Of a stretch of 64,000 nt of DNA, positions 50,058 through 58,854 are shown piece after piece (within the stretch, counting starts at the first letter, position 1; each line of letters starts with the position of its first letter). The notes below the pieces were generated by a model. It searched no databases. It saw nothing but the letters and a program-made list of their open reading frames with translations, and had not been told where the DNA came from. This stretch comes from Microtetraspora glauca (GTDB lineage: Bacteria; Actinomycetota; Actinomycetes; Streptosporangiales; Streptosporangiaceae): positions 1 through 64,000 of the forward strand of contig BBYL01000040.1 of NCBI GenBank assembly GCA_001570385.1. Direction: 5' to 3'. A program made the translations under genes and the position numbers.

Positions 50058-52316
50058 ATGTTACGCCGACTGACGGCCGCCGCCCTGGTGGCCGCGGGGA
50101 TCGCCGCGGGACTCACCGCGGCGGCCCCCGCCCCGGCCCTCGCGGGGCCTCCTCCGTGCGATCCGGGCGACTGCTTCACCGTGACCGTGTCGCTCGACCG
50201 GGCTCCGGCCGTGGGGCAGAGCGCGACACTCAGCGTCGAGGTGGTCGCCAAGCAGGACGTGCCGGACGCCACGACGACCATCGAGTTGCCGGAGACCCTG
50301 CGGTGGGTGCGCCCGCCGGCCGGGCTCGACCGCGCGGCGGCGACGATCGGGCGCAGCCCCGTGGACCGGGCCCGCCGTACCGAGCGGGTCCGGCGCGGCA
50401 AGCCGGTCCGCTACGAGGGCGTGGTCACCGCGGTCGCGCCCGGCCCCGCCTCGGTCCGCGTCCAGGCGCGGGACGGTCGGCCCGGCCCGAGCAGCGATGG
50501 CCTGGCCTATCTCACGATCGGCGCGGAGTCGTCGATCTTCGGCATGCCGCCGGCCGACGGCGAGCGCCACGCGGCGGCGCCGCCGGAGCAGCGGACGTCT
50601 CTGGCGAAGGACACATGCGCGCACGGGCGCGTCACTTACGTCAAAGCGGAGGACGGCTCGGTCGGAGGCGTGCCCATGGCGCAGGTCTACGGGTACGACA
50701 CCGACGCCGACGGCAGCAAGGACACTCTCGGGTGGACCATGACGGACGCCGCCGGCGAATACAAGCTGTGCTTCCCCGGCACCGATGAGGACGGCACCGG
50801 CCAGGACCTCTCCATCGAGGTCAGCGCGACGGGCGACTACTGGCGGGTGGTGAATCCCGGCGTCAAGGACCCGCTCGACCCCGCCTACTACGGCGACAGC
50901 GCGGTGACCAACGACGTCCCCATCGGCACCGACCAGACGACCATCGACTTCCAGAGCGCGCCCGGCAGCCCGCTCGAAGGCGCGTTCCGGGTCTTCACCG
51001 CCGCCTACGACACCTGGAAGGCGTACACCGGCTGGCTGAACGTGCCCGGGAACGACTGCTGGAAGACCGGCCAGGCGAACTGCCAGTCGGTGCGCATCTA
51101 CTGGGCACCCGACAGTGCCTCCGGCTCCTACTACTGCCTGGGCGCCAGCCAAAAATGCTCAGCGCGCTTCGAGATCCACCTGAACGCGGTGGAGGAGTTG
51201 CGCAAGATGACGGTGGCCCACGAGCTGGGGCACTTCATCATGGACTACACCTACGGCTCCTTCCCGCCGGCCCCTGACTGTGATCCTCACTGGATGCGCA
51301 CGCCCGCGAGCCCCGGCTGCGCCTGGACGGAGGGGTGGGCCGACTGGGTGGCGGTCCAGACCTACGCCGACACGCACTTCCGCTGGGGCGACGTGGCCTC
51401 GATCAATCTGGAGGGCCCGCGCTGGTTCAGCGAGGAGTGGCCGCAGGCGTCCTACTCCGACAAGACGGAGGGCCGCGTCGCGGGTGTCCTCCTGGACCTG
51501 GCCGATTTCGGGCCGCGCAACGAGAGGTACTGGGACACCTCCAGCCTGGGACCCGTCGGGGTCGTGGCCGTCTTCACCAAGGCGCCGGCCAACGACATCC
51601 ACGAGTTCATGAGGCTGATCGAGCCGGCGGACGCGCTCGACGCGAGCGCGACGGCCTTCCAGAACGCCATCTACCCCGAACGCTTCGAGCAGCTCAACGA
51701 CAGGCAGCCGGAGTACCGGCCCGCGAACGTTCCGCTCCACCAGCGCTACATCGCGACCCCCGACAGGTGGTCCGTGGTGGCGACGGCCCCCTCCCTGGCG
51801 GACGGCGACGACGTCGACCTGAAGGTGGCGCGGGACGCCGATCCTGAGTCGGCCGTCACCAGCTCGGAATGGGGCATCTCCGGCCCGGATTTCGTCGCCG
51901 TGCAGCCGGTCCCGGACCGCAAGCTCTACCAGGCCGACGTCACCTCCGGCACCGACTATCAGGAGGCCATGACGGAGGTGGTCACGGCGCCGGCCGACCA
52001 CCTGGAGAAGGGCACGCCCATGGAGTTCACGATGGGCGCCGACCGGCTGGTGGAGATCCGTACGACGAGGATCGAGCAGGGCGTGCCCGCGACGATCACC
52101 GTGGTGCCGCGCAACGGGCAGGACTTCGACCTCTTCGTGCTGGCGCCGGACTCGACCAGGTGGGCCCTGCCGCGCTCCAGCGCCCGCCGTTCCACCAGCG
52201 GCGGGCCGAACAAGATCGAGCGGGTCACCATCGCGGATCCGAAGGTGGCCGGCGTCTACGCCGTCGTCGTGATCAGGAGGAGCGGCGCGGGAGGGCTCAC
52301 CCTGGTGCACACGTGA
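50058..52316 (+). CDS. Secreted zinc metalloprotease-like protein (HExxH)
   Basis: 752 residues from ATG 50058 with AGGAGA upstream. Signal peptide ends near ALAGPPPC. An Ig-like/DUF11-type domain (about 40-155) is followed by a Cys-bearing carboxypeptidase-regulatory-like domain (about 185-290). The catalytic region has HELGH (His388, Glu389, His392) and WTEGWADW (Glu425), a plausible third zinc ligand in gluzincin fashion. The C-terminal domain ends in a pre-peptidase-like beta sandwich (FDLFVLAPDSTRW). It shares an operon with the giant RTX protein, so processing or co-action at the cell surface is likely, though not shown. Confidence 0.82.
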   Translation: MLRRLTAAALVAAGIAAGLTAAAPAPALAGPPPCDPGDCFTVTVSLDRAPAVGQSATLSVEVVAKQDVPDATTTIELPETLRWVRPPAGLDRAAATIGRSPVDRARRTERVRRGKPVRYEGVVTAVAPGPASVRVQARDGRPGPSSDGLAYLTIGAESSIFGMPPADGERHAAAPPEQRTSLAKDTCAHGRVTYVKAEDGSVGGVPMAQVYGYDTDADGSKDTLGWTMTDAAGEYKLCFPGTDEDGTGQDLSIEVSATGDYWRVVNPGVKDPLDPAYYGDSAVTNDVPIGTDQTTIDFQSAPGSPLEGAFRVFTAAYDTWKAYTGWLNVPGNDCWKTGQANCQSVRIYWAPDSASGSYYCLGASQKCSARFEIHLNAVEELRKMTVAHELGHFIMDYTYGSFPPAPDCDPHWMRTPASPGCAWTEGWADWVAVQTYADTHFRWGDVASINLEGPRWFSEEWPQASYSDKTEGRVAGVLLDLADFGPRNERYWDTSSLGPVGVVAVFTKAPANDIHEFMRLIEPADALDASATAFQNAIYPERFEQLNDRQPEYRPANVPLHQRYIATPDRWSVVATAPSLADGDDVDLKVARDADPESAVTSSEWGISGPDFVAVQPVPDRKLYQADVTSGTDYQEAMTEVVTAPADHLEKGTPMEFTMGADRLVEIRTTRIEQGVPATITVVPRNGQDFDLFVLAPDSTRWALPRSSARRSTSGGPNKIERVTIADPKVAGVYAVVVIRRSGAGGLTLVHT

Positions 52317-52398
52317 TCCCCGCGGGACCCGGGACGGAAGCACGCGCCGGGCGGGCTTCCTGATCCGACCTCGGCGAACGAGGTGATGCGCGACCGAT

Positions 52399-52431
52399 GA
52401 GGCGGCGGAGCTCCACGAGCTCCGCCGCCTC
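52399..52431 (+). terminator. Terminator after the RTX/metalloprotease operon
   Basis: GAGGCGGCGGAGCT (52399-52412) pairs perfectly with AGCTCCGCCGCCTC (52418-52431), loop CCACG. It lies 82 bp after the protease stop and separates that operon from the lanthipeptide cluster. Confidence 0.85.
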
Positions 52432-52547
52432 GAACGTGCGGGGGCCGGATCGCCGCACCCGTTCGTGTGCCGCAGCGCGGCAGAAGCGAGGTGAGAATGC
52501 GTTCGGAAATAGCGACGTACATGCTCTGACGTGGGTTCCGAGTATGC

Positions 52548-52587
52548 TACAAGTGAATTTCAAGGGCTATTACAAGTGGATTTCAAG
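52548..52587 (+). promoter_or_regulatory. Direct repeats in the lanthipeptide promoter region
   Basis: TACAAGTGAATTTCAAG (52548-52564) and TACAAGTGGATTTCAAG (52571-52587) differ at one base and start 23 bp apart. The area is unusually AT-rich for this window and ends about 60 bp before the synthetase start. Regularly spaced direct repeats are typical binding sites for response regulators or LuxR-type activators. The rest of 52432-52648 shows no gene. Confidence 0.65.
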
Positions 52588-52648
52588 CGCTCCCTCGAAA
52601 AATCCCCCTGACAGCAGGAAACGGGCTCCGGGAACAGGGGGAGGCGGA

Positions 52649-55318
52649 TTGAGAGCTCGCTCGGGTCACCCCGCCTTACTACGCGACATCGTCACCGCCG
52701 AACTCGCCCGCGCCGGCGCGGCCGGCTGGTCGATCAACGAGAACGACTCCTGGTGCCAGGTCACGCCGGATGCCTATCCTATGCCCGACCAGGGCTGGAA
52801 ACTGCACGTTTCGGCGACGATGCTCTCCGCCCCCGTCGTGCTCTCCTGCGTTTCCGGGATTCTGGTCCAAGCCGGATGCGCCTTCAAGTTCCCCGTACGG
52901 CTGACCGAATACTGGAATTTCCTCGAACCTCACTGCAGTCGTGCGCAGGCCGGTAAATTCATCACCGTTTACCCGTGTGACGACGCCGAATCGGTACGGC
53001 TCGCCGCGCTGCTCGACGAGGCGACCCGCGGTCTTCCCGGCCCGGCGATCCTCTCCGACCTTCCATATCGGCCCGGCGGAATCGTGCATTACCGCTATGG
53101 CGCCTTCCGCGGGCACCGGGTGCTGGGGAACGACGGATTCTACGAAGTCCGGCTGCGGTCCCCGGCCGGGGAATTCGTGCTCGACGAACGGCGTCCGCGG
53201 TTCTCCCCGCCGCCGTTCGCGACCTGCCCGTTCGAACCGCCGCCTGCTCGACCGGCCGCGGCCTCGGTGCTCCTGAACGACCGGTTCATGGTGCGCCAGG
53301 CCGTACGGCACGCGAGCCGGGGCGGCGTGTACTACGCCGACGACACCTCGACCGGACGCGAGGTGGTCATCAAGGAAGGCCGGCCGCACGCGTGCGGCGA
53401 TCTGCGCGGCGTCGACGCCGCCGACCGGATCGCGGCCGAGCGTGTGCGGTTGCGGGAGATGGCGTCGAGCGGGATCGTGCCGGCCCTCGTGGACTTCTTC
53501 GAGCAGGGCGGGCACGCCTTCCTGGTCGAGGAACGCCTGCCCGGCGTCACGTTGCAGCGCTGGGTTCACCAGCGCGTGGGGCCGCTCGGCGACACCGGGT
53601 TCGGCCTCGAAGCGGCGCGGGCGCTGCCTCTGGTCACCCGCCTCGTCGGCCTGCTCCGGGCGGCGCACGAGCGGGAGCGGACACTCGGCGACTTCTCTCC
53701 GAACAACATCATGGTGCTGCCCGACGGCGAGCTGCGGCTCATCGACCTGGAGCACGCCGCCGCGCCGGGGGACATCGTCCTGGTCGGCGGCACCGCCGGA
53801 TACCTGGCGCCCGAGCTCGCGGATCAGGTCGGGGAGCTCCGGCCCGTGCCGGGGGAGAGCGCCGACCGCTACAGCCTGGGCGCGATGGCGTACTTCTGCG
53901 CCGTCGGCGGGCACCTGGAGCCGCCGGGCCTCGCCCGGGTCGCCGACGTCGCCACGGCCAATCCCACCCTGGCTTTGCTGCGCCCCCTCGTCGAGGGGCT
54001 GCTGGCGGCGGAGCCGGAGCGGCGCTGGTCGCTGGACGCCTGCGACCGGTTCCTGGGCGGGCTCACCCCGGGGCAGGCGGTCCCCGGGGCCGCGTCCCTG
54101 CCGCCCGGCAGGACCGCCCAGCTGACCGACCGGCTGATCGACGACGGGCTCGCGCATCTGGTCGAGACGATGGACGCGAGCGAGGGCAGCCCGTCACCTT
54201 GGCCCAACGTCATCGACGGCATCGAGGCGGATCCGTGCTCGATCAACGGCGGCGCGGCGGGCATCCTGGGCGTGCTCACCCTGGCCATGCGGACGGCGCC
54301 GACCGGGGACGCGGTCGCCGCCCTCTGCCGGTGGCTGCGGCGGCGGCTGGAGGACGAGGACACCTGGCGGCCGGGCCTGTACTTCGGCCGCTCCGGAGCA
54401 CTGTGGGCGCTTCACGACGCGGCGACCGTGACCGGCGACGCCGAGACGGCCACGTTCGCCGTACGGGCGGCGAGCCTGCTGCCGACCGAGACCCCCAGTC
54501 CGGACGTGACGCACGGGCTGGCCGGCTGTGGCATGGCGGTCCTGCACCTGGTGTCGCGGTCAGCCGATCCGGCCCTGCGGGAACGCGCCGAGCGGATCTT
54601 CCACAACCTGCACGAGGCACGGTCGTACCTGGACGGGCACCCCCAGTGGCCGACGCCGGACTCCTTCGACTCCGGGCTGGCCGGGGCCAACCACTTCGGC
54701 TTCGCGCACGGCATCGCCGGGATCGGCACCGCGCTGCTCCACGCGAGCCGGGCCCTCTCCCGGCCGGACTGGATGGCGACGGTGCACGAGATCGCCCGGA
54801 CCTTCACCGCGTACGCCGACGTGGACGGGGACACCGCCTGGTGGCCGACCCTGCGCGAGGAGCCGGAGACGGTACGGCCCCGCCGGCCGTACTGGTGCAG
54901 CGGCTCGTCGGGAATCGGCACCTTCCTGGTGCGGTACTGGAAGGCCACCGGTGATCCGGCGTCCCTGGACCTGGCCCGCAAGGCGGCGACGGCCGTGCAC
55001 CGTACCCGATGGCAGTCAGGGCCGGCGCCGTGCCACGGGCTGCCCGGCGACGGGGAGTTCCTCCTGGACCTCGCCGACCTGACCGGTGAGGACCGCTACC
55101 GCCGATGGGCGCTGGATCTGGCGGGCTGCCTGGAGCTCGGCGCGGTCGACCGCGCCGGCCGGCTGCTCGTCCCCGGTCCCTTCGGGGACTTCGCACCGAC
55201 GTTCCTGGGAGGTACGGCGGGCACGCTCGCCTTCCTCCTCCGGCTGCGCCACCGCCACCCGCGGATGTGGCTGCCGGACGACACTCCGGGACTCGCCGCT
55301 TCCGACCGGGGGCGGTGA
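52649..55318 (+). CDS. Class IV/III lanthipeptide synthetase (LanL/LanKC-like)
   Basis: 889 residues from TTG 52649, chosen for GGGGGAGG 4 nt upstream; longer starts run back into the upstream terminator. Domains: N-terminal lyase (about 1-200; GWKLHVSATMLSAPVVL, GGKFITVYP-like KFITVYPC); kinase (about 215-500; Lys242 in VVIKEGRP, Asp348 and Asn353 in LGDFSPNNIMV, metal site LIDLEHA); LanC-like cyclase (about 540-880). The cyclase retains the zinc ligands Cys750 (YWCSG), Cys795 and His796 (PCHGLPG), which favours class IV over class III, where they are lost. It phosphorylates and dehydrates Ser/Thr in the precursor and closes thioether rings. Confidence 0.92.
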   Translation: MRARSGHPALLRDIVTAELARAGAAGWSINENDSWCQVTPDAYPMPDQGWKLHVSATMLSAPVVLSCVSGILVQAGCAFKFPVRLTEYWNFLEPHCSRAQAGKFITVYPCDDAESVRLAALLDEATRGLPGPAILSDLPYRPGGIVHYRYGAFRGHRVLGNDGFYEVRLRSPAGEFVLDERRPRFSPPPFATCPFEPPPARPAAASVLLNDRFMVRQAVRHASRGGVYYADDTSTGREVVIKEGRPHACGDLRGVDAADRIAAERVRLREMASSGIVPALVDFFEQGGHAFLVEERLPGVTLQRWVHQRVGPLGDTGFGLEAARALPLVTRLVGLLRAAHERERTLGDFSPNNIMVLPDGELRLIDLEHAAAPGDIVLVGGTAGYLAPELADQVGELRPVPGESADRYSLGAMAYFCAVGGHLEPPGLARVADVATANPTLALLRPLVEGLLAAEPERRWSLDACDRFLGGLTPGQAVPGAASLPPGRTAQLTDRLIDDGLAHLVETMDASEGSPSPWPNVIDGIEADPCSINGGAAGILGVLTLAMRTAPTGDAVAALCRWLRRRLEDEDTWRPGLYFGRSGALWALHDAATVTGDAETATFAVRAASLLPTETPSPDVTHGLAGCGMAVLHLVSRSADPALRERAERIFHNLHEARSYLDGHPQWPTPDSFDSGLAGANHFGFAHGIAGIGTALLHASRALSRPDWMATVHEIARTFTAYADVDGDTAWWPTLREEPETVRPRRPYWCSGSSGIGTFLVRYWKATGDPASLDLARKAATAVHRTRWQSGPAPCHGLPGDGEFLLDLADLTGEDRYRRWALDLAGCLELGAVDRAGRLLVPGPFGDFAPTFLGGTAGTLAFLLRLRHRHPRMWLPDDTPGLAASDRGR

Positions 55319-55372
55319 CACAGAGACCGGGCCGTCCACAAGGGGGCCCGGCGGCTACGGAAGGGGAAGACC

Positions 55373-55486
55373 ATGTCCTTCAACGTCGAGGACCTGCAGG
55401 CGCTGCCGGAGATCGAGGCCGGTGACAGGGAGGCCGTGCGGCTGACCAACTGCAGGACCACCACCGGCTGCACCTTCGAAGCCTGA
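55373..55486 (+). CDS. Lanthipeptide precursor peptide (LanA)
   Basis: 37 residues from ATG 55373, with GGGGAAG upstream, 54 bp after the synthetase. The leader MSFNVEDLQALPEIEAGD contains the LQ-type helix box found in class III/IV leaders. The presumed core is TNCRTTTGCTFEA: four Thr, two Cys and no Ser. Thr30 to Cys33 has the TxxC spacing for a lanthionine-type (methyllanthionine) ring; Thr25 and Cys27 could form a second, tighter one. The leader ends somewhere around residues 20-26, without a double-Gly site. It is the natural substrate of the upstream synthetase. Confidence 0.88.
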   Translation: MSFNVEDLQALPEIEAGDREAVRLTNCRTTTGCTFEA

Positions 55487-55490
55487 TCCC

Positions 55491-55528
55491 CATGGCCCCG
55501 CCTGCCCGTATGGGTGGGCGGGGCCATG
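55491..55528 (+). terminator. Attenuator-like hairpin between precursor and exporter genes
   Basis: CATGGCCCCGCC (55491-55502) pairs perfectly with GGCGGGGCCATG (55517-55528), and inner CCC/GGG can extend the stem. It begins 4 nt after the precursor stop. As in other lantibiotic operons, partial termination here would keep precursor mRNA in excess over the exporter. Confidence 0.75.
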
Positions 55529-55540
55529 CCCGTCTGCCTG

Positions 55541-55607
55541 GTCGCCCGAAGTTCGCCGAGGTCGCCCGAGGTTCCCCGAAGGTCCCGAGGTCCCCGAAGT
55601 TCCCCCA
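55541..55607 (+). repeat. Short decamer repeat tract before the exporter start
   Basis: Seven units of 9-10 bp related to GTTCCCCGAA / GTCGCCCGAG follow one another between the attenuator hairpin and the exporter start. The sequence can be read in frame with the exporter but gives low-complexity GSPKVPRSPKFPQ, so it is more likely leader. Confidence 0.7.
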
Positions 55608-55626
55608 GACAAGGACAGGTGCCGCC

Positions 55627-57537
55627 GTGCCCGACAGCTCCGGCCCCGCCGCGGAGGCCGCGCCGTACCCGCCCGCCTCCTCGGCGCCGAGGACCTGGCG
55701 CAGGGTCGCACGGTTGTTCCGGCCCCACCGGCCCGCCGTCCTGCTCGTTCTCGTGCTCGTCGCAGCCTTCTCCGCGTTCAACGCCGCCGTTCCGCTGCTG
55801 AGCCAGGTGGTCATCGACCGGGCGCTCTTCGGGCCCGGCGGCCCCGACCTTCCGCTGCTCGCCGGGCTCGCCGCGCTGGCGGCGGCCGCGGCCTGCGCGG
55901 TCGGCGCGGTGGATCTCGGACAGACCTGGGTGTCGGCCCGAACGGCGCAACGGGTGGTGCGTTCGCTGCGCGAGGAGATGTACGACCGCCTCCAGCGCAT
56001 GCCCCTCGACTTCTTCGCCACGACGAGGGGCGGCGAGATCCAGTCGCGTCTGTCAGGTGACACGGCCCAGGTCGAGCACGCGATCAAGGACACACTTCCC
56101 GGCGTGCTCGCCGGCGTGCTGGGGTTCGTCGTGGCGGGCGTCGCGATGGTCGCGCTGTCCCCGCCGCTCGCCGGCGCGGCGGTGGTTCTCGCACCCGTCG
56201 CCTTCTGGGTGTCCTCCCGTTCGGGACGGGCACTCAAGAAGCTGTCCGGTGTCAGCCAGCAGGCCAGGGCGGAGCTGTCCTCGATCGCCGCGGAGCGACT
56301 GTCCCTGGGGGCCGTGATCCTGACCCGGGTGCACGGCAGGAGCGAGGACGAGCGTGCCGCCTTCGCGGCGGAGAGCGGCCGTCTCGCACGGCTGCAGGTG
56401 CGCTCGGGGTTGGCGGCCCAACTGGTGCTGAGTGTGGCGCATGTCTTCTTCGTGCTCACCCCCTACCTGGTGTTCCTGACGGCGGGGCTGACCCGCGAGA
56501 TGACACCCGGCACGCTTCTCGCCTTCATCGTGTTGCAGTCGAGGCTGTACCAGCCGCTGGGGCAGATCCTGCAGATCTCCGCCGAGCTGCGGTCCGTCCA
56601 GGGTGCCTTCGAGAGGGTCTTCGAGTACCTCGACCTCAGGCCGGAGGCGCGGGAACGGGAGGCGCGGGAACCGGAGATCCACCGGCACTGGCCGGGCGCG
56701 ATGGCCGTACGGGGCGTCGCCTTCAGCTACCCCGTCGCGCGCGCTCCGGGCGGTGAACAGGGCGCTGAAGAGGGCGCTGAAGAGGGCGGTGAACAGCGCG
56801 GTGAACAGGGTGGTGAACAGCGGCATGGACAGGGCCGCGAACCGGGCACTGATCACGGGCATGCGGCGCTGCGCGAGGTGGGCATCGACATCCCGGCCGG
56901 GTCCACCGTGCTGGTCGTCGGGCCGAGCGGCTCCGGCAAGAGCACGCTCGGTCACCTGCTGGCCGGGCTGCGTCGCCCCACGGAGGGGTCGGTCGTGATC
57001 GACGGCACGGAGGTGCGGGGCCCGCTCCCCGGACGGCTCTGCATCGCGCCCCAGGACCCCTTCCTCTTCCAGGGCTCGGTCGCGGAGAACCTGCGGTACG
57101 CCGATCCCGGCGCCTCACCGGAGGAACTGGTACGCGTCTGCGAGATCACCCGGATCCATGAGCGGATCATGGCCCTTCCCGGCGGCTACGAGGCACGGGT
57201 GGGGGAGCGCGGGGCGCTGTTCTCGGGTGGTGAGCGGCAACGCGTCGCGCTGGCGCGCGCCCTCCTGGCCGACGCGTCCGTGCTCGTGCTGGACGAGGCG
57301 ACCTCCGCGCTCGATCCCCTGACCGAGGCGGAGGTCGTCGAGGCGATACTGGCCGAGCGCAGGGGCCGGACCACCGTGGTGATCACTCACAGGTTCGGCG
57401 TCCTCGATTCCTTCGACACCGTCGTCGCGCTGGAGCGGGGCCGGGTGGCGGAGCAGGGCGCGCCCGGGGACCTGCGCGGCGAGCCGCACGGGTTGTACGC
57501 CCGGATGGTCCGCGCGCAGACGGGCGCCGCCCGCTGA
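55627..57537 (+). CDS. ABC exporter of the lanthipeptide cluster (LanT-like, no peptidase domain)
   Basis: 636 residues from GTG 55627 (AAGGACAGG upstream; ATG 55492 is an earlier in-frame option). Six-helix ABC_membrane domain about 25-330. NBD about 380-630 with Walker A GPSGSGKST, Q-loop PQDPFLFQG, signature FSGGERQRVALARALL, Walker B VLVLDEATSALDP and switch ITHRFG. There is no N-terminal C39 peptidase, so leader removal must be done elsewhere. Between TMD and NBD lies an odd insertion of GEQ/AEE units (about residues 376-403) encoded by 12-bp repeats. It probably exports the modified peptide. Confidence 0.92.
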   Translation: MPDSSGPAAEAAPYPPASSAPRTWRRVARLFRPHRPAVLLVLVLVAAFSAFNAAVPLLSQVVIDRALFGPGGPDLPLLAGLAALAAAAACAVGAVDLGQTWVSARTAQRVVRSLREEMYDRLQRMPLDFFATTRGGEIQSRLSGDTAQVEHAIKDTLPGVLAGVLGFVVAGVAMVALSPPLAGAAVVLAPVAFWVSSRSGRALKKLSGVSQQARAELSSIAAERLSLGAVILTRVHGRSEDERAAFAAESGRLARLQVRSGLAAQLVLSVAHVFFVLTPYLVFLTAGLTREMTPGTLLAFIVLQSRLYQPLGQILQISAELRSVQGAFERVFEYLDLRPEAREREAREPEIHRHWPGAMAVRGVAFSYPVARAPGGEQGAEEGAEEGGEQRGEQGGEQRHGQGREPGTDHGHAALREVGIDIPAGSTVLVVGPSGSGKSTLGHLLAGLRRPTEGSVVIDGTEVRGPLPGRLCIAPQDPFLFQGSVAENLRYADPGASPEELVRVCEITRIHERIMALPGGYEARVGERGALFSGGERQRVALARALLADASVLVLDEATSALDPLTEAEVVEAILAERRGRTTVVITHRFGVLDSFDTVVALERGRVAEQGAPGDLRGEPHGLYARMVRAQTGAAR

Positions 57538-57571
57538 TCACGTGCCACCCGCGTGATGCCACCCGAGCGGG

Positions 57572-58585
57572 TCAGGGGACGCGCATGGGCGGCCGGCGGG
57601 CCCAGGTGGCCCACCGCCAGAGCCATTCGAGGGGGCCCTGCCGGAATCGGCGCAGCCAGAGGGTGGACCACAGCCACTGGGCGGTGAGGATGACGGCGGC
57701 GATCAACAGCACCGTCGTCACGGGCCAGCTCTCCGGCGGGCCGCCGAGAAGGTGACCGGCCGCCAGGGCGAGGAGCGTGGCGGTCAGGTAGTTGGTCAGC
57801 GCCATCCGGCCCAGCGGTGCGAAGACGGTCCGCAGCGCCGGTCGAAGCGGCGTCCTGAGCAGGACCAGCAGGGCGCACACGTACACGCCCGCGAGCAGCA
57901 GGCCCGCCCCGGCCATCAAGACGCTGAAGCCCGGGTCGCCGGATCGCGACCCCGCCTGCCACCACAGGACCGGCGCCGCCCCCGCCGCGAGGACCAGGCC
58001 CAGCACGGCCGGCACCCGGGTGGACCGCTCGATCCGGTAGATCACCCCGTACCGGGTCAGTGCCGAGCCCAGCAGGAACAGCCCGGGGACCAGCGCGAAG
58101 AAGCCGCCCCCGAGGATCAGCGACGTCGCGATGAGCGCGGCGGCGAGGCCGGCCACGGCCCACCGTGGCAGCCAGGTCGAGGGCAGCAGCACCAGCAGGC
58201 CGACGACGGCGTAGATCGTCAGGATGTCGCCGCGCCACAGCACGAACATGTGCACCAGCCCGATCGCGAGCAGCACCAGGAGCCGGCGCAGCAGGAGCAG
58301 TCGCGGGCGGGCGGCGCGGTCCGCGGCGGAGTCGAGCAGCAGCGAGAACCCGACACCGAACAGCAGGGAGAAGATCGGAAAGAAGCGCTGCTCGACGAGC
58401 AGCCCCATCCACGCAGCCCCGGTTGTCTCCGGCCCCTTCACGGCGATGACGCCGACGGCGTTTATCGGCTGGATGTTGGCCAGCAGGATCCCGCACAGCG
58501 CGAACCCGCGCACCACGTCGAGCGCGGCGATCCGCGGTCGGCCGTGGGAGGCCGTCGCGGTGCCTTCCCTGTCGTCGTGGCGCAC
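57572..58585 (-). CDS. DUF418 membrane protein
   Basis: 337 residues from GTG 58585, preceded by GGGGACC. The frame is open to 58735 but the extra residues are charged and atypical. The N-terminal hallmark IAALDVVRGFALCGILLANI is followed by about eight helices, FFPIFSLLFGVGFSLLLD and the C-terminal GRMALTNYLTATLL block of DUF418. These proteins resemble membrane acyltransferases or transport accessory proteins; no activity is established. It is convergent to the exporter gene, with 34 bp between stops. Confidence 0.87.
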   Translation of the reverse strand: MRHDDREGTATASHGRPRIAALDVVRGFALCGILLANIQPINAVGVIAVKGPETTGAAWMGLLVEQRFFPIFSLLFGVGFSLLLDSAADRAARPRLLLLRRLLVLLAIGLVHMFVLWRGDILTIYAVVGLLVLLPSTWLPRWAVAGLAAALIATSLILGGGFFALVPGLFLLGSALTRYGVIYRIERSTRVPAVLGLVLAAGAAPVLWWQAGSRSGDPGFSVLMAGAGLLLAGVYVCALLVLLRTPLRPALRTVFAPLGRMALTNYLTATLLALAAGHLLGGPPESWPVTTVLLIAAVILTAQWLWSTLWLRRFRQGPLEWLWRWATWARRPPMRVP

Positions 58586-58854
58586 GCGGGAACGCCGGTC
58601 CCCTTGGGGGTGATCGGGCCGATGACCCGGCTCCACGGGATGTCCGGGTAGCGGTCGGTCAGCGCCTGGCGGCTGCCGCGGCGCCTGGTCGGGCCCTCCG
58701 CTTTCAGCACGGGAGGAAGATTTTCCATGTGACATGGGGCCTCATCCTGCGGGCCCGGACAGGTGCGGGCATCGGCCGAAAGCGCGGTTCGCCGCCGCGA
58801 GGATCGTACTTTCGGCCGGTTCGGCGCGGGAAGAGATCTCATAGCCTCGACGAT

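Noticed and set aside
52397..52648. Upstream in-frame extension of the lanthipeptide synthetase
   Set aside because: It begins in a terminator hairpin, includes the promoter direct repeats and encodes low-complexity residues; TTG 52649 has a strong ribosome site and gives the expected length.
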